This document shows positions 4,965 to 5,981 of a stretch of 5,981 nucleotides of DNA, piece after piece. The DNA is from an uncultured Ruminococcus sp. Its GTDB lineage: Bacteria; Bacillota; Clostridia; Oscillospirales; Acutalibacteraceae. Below the pieces are notes generated by a model. The model searched no databases, was not told where the DNA came from, and saw only the letters and a list, made by a program, of their open reading frames with translations. Each line of letters begins with the position of its first letter. Position 1 is the stretch's first letter. The stretch is taken from positions 1 to 5,981 of the forward strand of contig CACZSM010000007.1 of NCBI GenBank assembly GCA_902783815.1. The letters are read 5' to 3'. The translations under genes were made by a program, and so were the position numbers.

Positions 4965-5981
4965 ATATTCTGATATTCTTCAAAAAATCTATCCAACAGG
5001 GCATCTTTATGATGCCCTGTTGCCTAAACCGTCTGGCAAGGATATGACAGATTTGTCTGAGTATGGTCTTGAAAACTTGGGAATAATCGGAGAAGGTGCT
5101 TTTTCTAAAGTATATATTGTATGCGAGAAAAATTCTCGAAAAATATATGCTTGTAAATATACATCTCTGCGAAATCCAAATGCAAAACCTTCATTTATTG
5201 CTGAACATACACTACGAGAAATACGGTGCATGAAAAATATTCAGAAGAGAAACATTTACGGAAGTATATCTCTGGTAAAATACTATCCTTCTGAGAATGC
5301 TATCTTGGATTATATTCAGAGGTATAAAAATAAATTTTCTTTTTTAGTTCCTCAATCTGCAGTAATACTTCAGCTTATGCCAATAGGCGTGCCATATGAA
5401 GCATTTATGGAGAGTTATTTTCGCAGTGGTAGAAAACTTAAAGAGAAGGATATTGCAGCACTTATTCTCGATCTTGTCTATCCTCTGCAATATTTTCATC
5501 AAAAAGCCAATCTGATTCATAGAGATATAAAGCCAGGAAACATATTACTTGTAAAATCAAGCAATGGGAGAGTCCATGCCGCAATTTCTGATTTTAACAT
5601 AAGCAGAAAGTTCACGGATAGTACGATGACATGTATCGGCTCCAAAGGTTTTGTTAACCTGAGCTATATGGATAAGGTCAGAAATAAAACTATTAGTAAA
5701 TCAGAAAGTGAAAAGAACGATGTTTATGCGGTGGGTCAGATTATATATATCCTTTTGAATACAACAATGGCACCCATAAGAGGTACAATTCCACCACCTA
5801 AATATAGTCCGAGTGTAAGTATAACAAAATTGCTTCAGAAAATGCTTTCTCCTGATATCGGATATGTTCTTACAACGCAGGAAGTTATAAGACGATGTGA
5901 GGAAATTATAAGAGATGGTGACAACAATCGTTATGATTATAAAAAGAGAGTACAGAAAAAATACCAGCCTACAAAAATTTA
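4957..5981 (+). CDS. Hanks-type Ser/Thr protein kinase, C-terminus cut by window edge
   Basis: A cytoplasmic Ser/Thr kinase; 341 residues are visible and the frame is still open at the right edge. GAGGGGGG (4943-4950) six bases before ATG 4957 supports the start, which overlaps the phosphatase end by eight bases, so the two are probably made in step. Kinase motifs run in order: glycine loop GEGAFSKVY (45-53), K67 in YACKY, E88 in the C-helix (TLREIRCM), hinge VILQLMPIG (136-144), catalytic loop HRDIKPGN (188-195) with D190 and N195, metal-binding DFN (212-214) where DFG is usual, activation segment GSKGFVNLSYM (228-238), and D255 in NDVYAVGQIIYILL. The APE motif is not recognisable. Catalytic residues are otherwise intact, so activity is likely. 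The tail after about 310 is Lys/Arg-rich. No membrane segment or sensor domain is seen before the cut. Substrates may include the other operon proteins (inference). Confidence 0.92.
   Translation, partial: MSKYSDILQKIYPTGHLYDALLPKPSGKDMTDLSEYGLENLGIIGEGAFSKVYIVCEKNSRKIYACKYTSLRNPNAKPSFIAEHTLREIRCMKNIQKRNIYGSISLVKYYPSENAILDYIQRYKNKFSFLVPQSAVILQLMPIGVPYEAFMESYFRSGRKLKEKDIAALILDLVYPLQYFHQKANLIHRDIKPGNILLVKSSNGRVHAAISDFNISRKFTDSTMTCIGSKGFVNLSYMDKVRNKTISKSESEKNDVYAVGQIIYILLNTTMAPIRGTIPPPKYSPSVSITKLLQKMLSPDIGYVLTTQEVIRRCEEIIRDGDNNRYDYKKRVQKKYQPTKI
4994..5022 (+). repeat. Perfect 12-bp hairpin inside the start of the kinase gene
   Basis: CAACAGGGCATC (4994-5005) and GATGCCCTGTTG (5011-5022) are exact reverse complements around TTTAT. 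The hairpin begins 37 bases after the kinase start codon and covers codons 13-22. It is not followed by a U tract, so it is not a standard terminator. In mRNA it could slow early translation of the kinase or protect or target the transcript for processing; it could also bind a protein as DNA. The exact match is seen directly; any function is inferred. Confidence 0.7.

Noticed and set aside
2981..5981. TerY-P triad (vWA protein, PP2C phosphatase, kinase)
   Set aside because: The phosphatase/kinase pair fits, but the 323-residue protein shows no vWA signature (no DxSxS) and no Ter genes are in the window. A vWA gene further downstream remains possible.
1..5981. CRISPR array, tRNA or rRNA genes, insertion sequence
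   Set aside because: No regularly spaced direct repeats, cloverleaf or rRNA-like stretches, transposase motifs or terminal inverted repeats were seen on either strand.

Overview
The window looks like part of a mobilizable or integrated conjugative-type element from a low-GC Gram-positive gut bacterium, most likely a clostridial member of the Bacillota in the Ruminococcaceae/Oscillospiraceae range. The reasons are strong AGGAGG-type ribosome binding sites, a MobV (Pre/Mob) relaxase with its matching oriT, and AT-rich cargo genes. The species assignment is inference only.

Left part (1-~1016): a MobV relaxase gene on the minus strand, open at the left edge of the window. Behind its start lie a good sigma-A-type promoter and, directly upstream of the -35 box, an inverted repeat around GTGTGTT that matches the pMV158-type oriT layout. 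The relaxase reading frame is clearly richer in G+C than what follows.

Middle spacer (~1017-1315): very AT-rich, with a long inverted repeat that may act as a terminator or boundary, and a candidate extended -10 promoter for the rightward genes.

Right part (1316-5981): six genes on the plus strand, tightly packed or overlapping, which read as one operon. In order they are a PIN-domain ribonuclease-like protein, a winged-helix protein with what looks like a catalytically dead restriction-endonuclease fold, a 68-residue single-pass membrane protein with a basic tail, a 323-residue protein I do not recognise, a PP2C phosphatase with an added C-terminal winged helix, and a Hanks-type Ser/Thr kinase with a DFN in place of DFG, cut by the right edge.

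A kinase and a cognate phosphatase overlapping end to start, linked to a PIN nuclease and a membrane protein on a mobile element, suggest a phospho-regulated stress or anti-phage module: the kinase/phosphatase pair would sense or set the state and the PIN protein would be an RNA-cutting effector. I do not recognise this exact gene set as a named system. Two things tie the parts together beyond neighbourhood: the small membrane protein and the 323-residue protein share a DDxETRLxMxK motif, and the second protein and the phosphatase both carry similar winged-helix segments.
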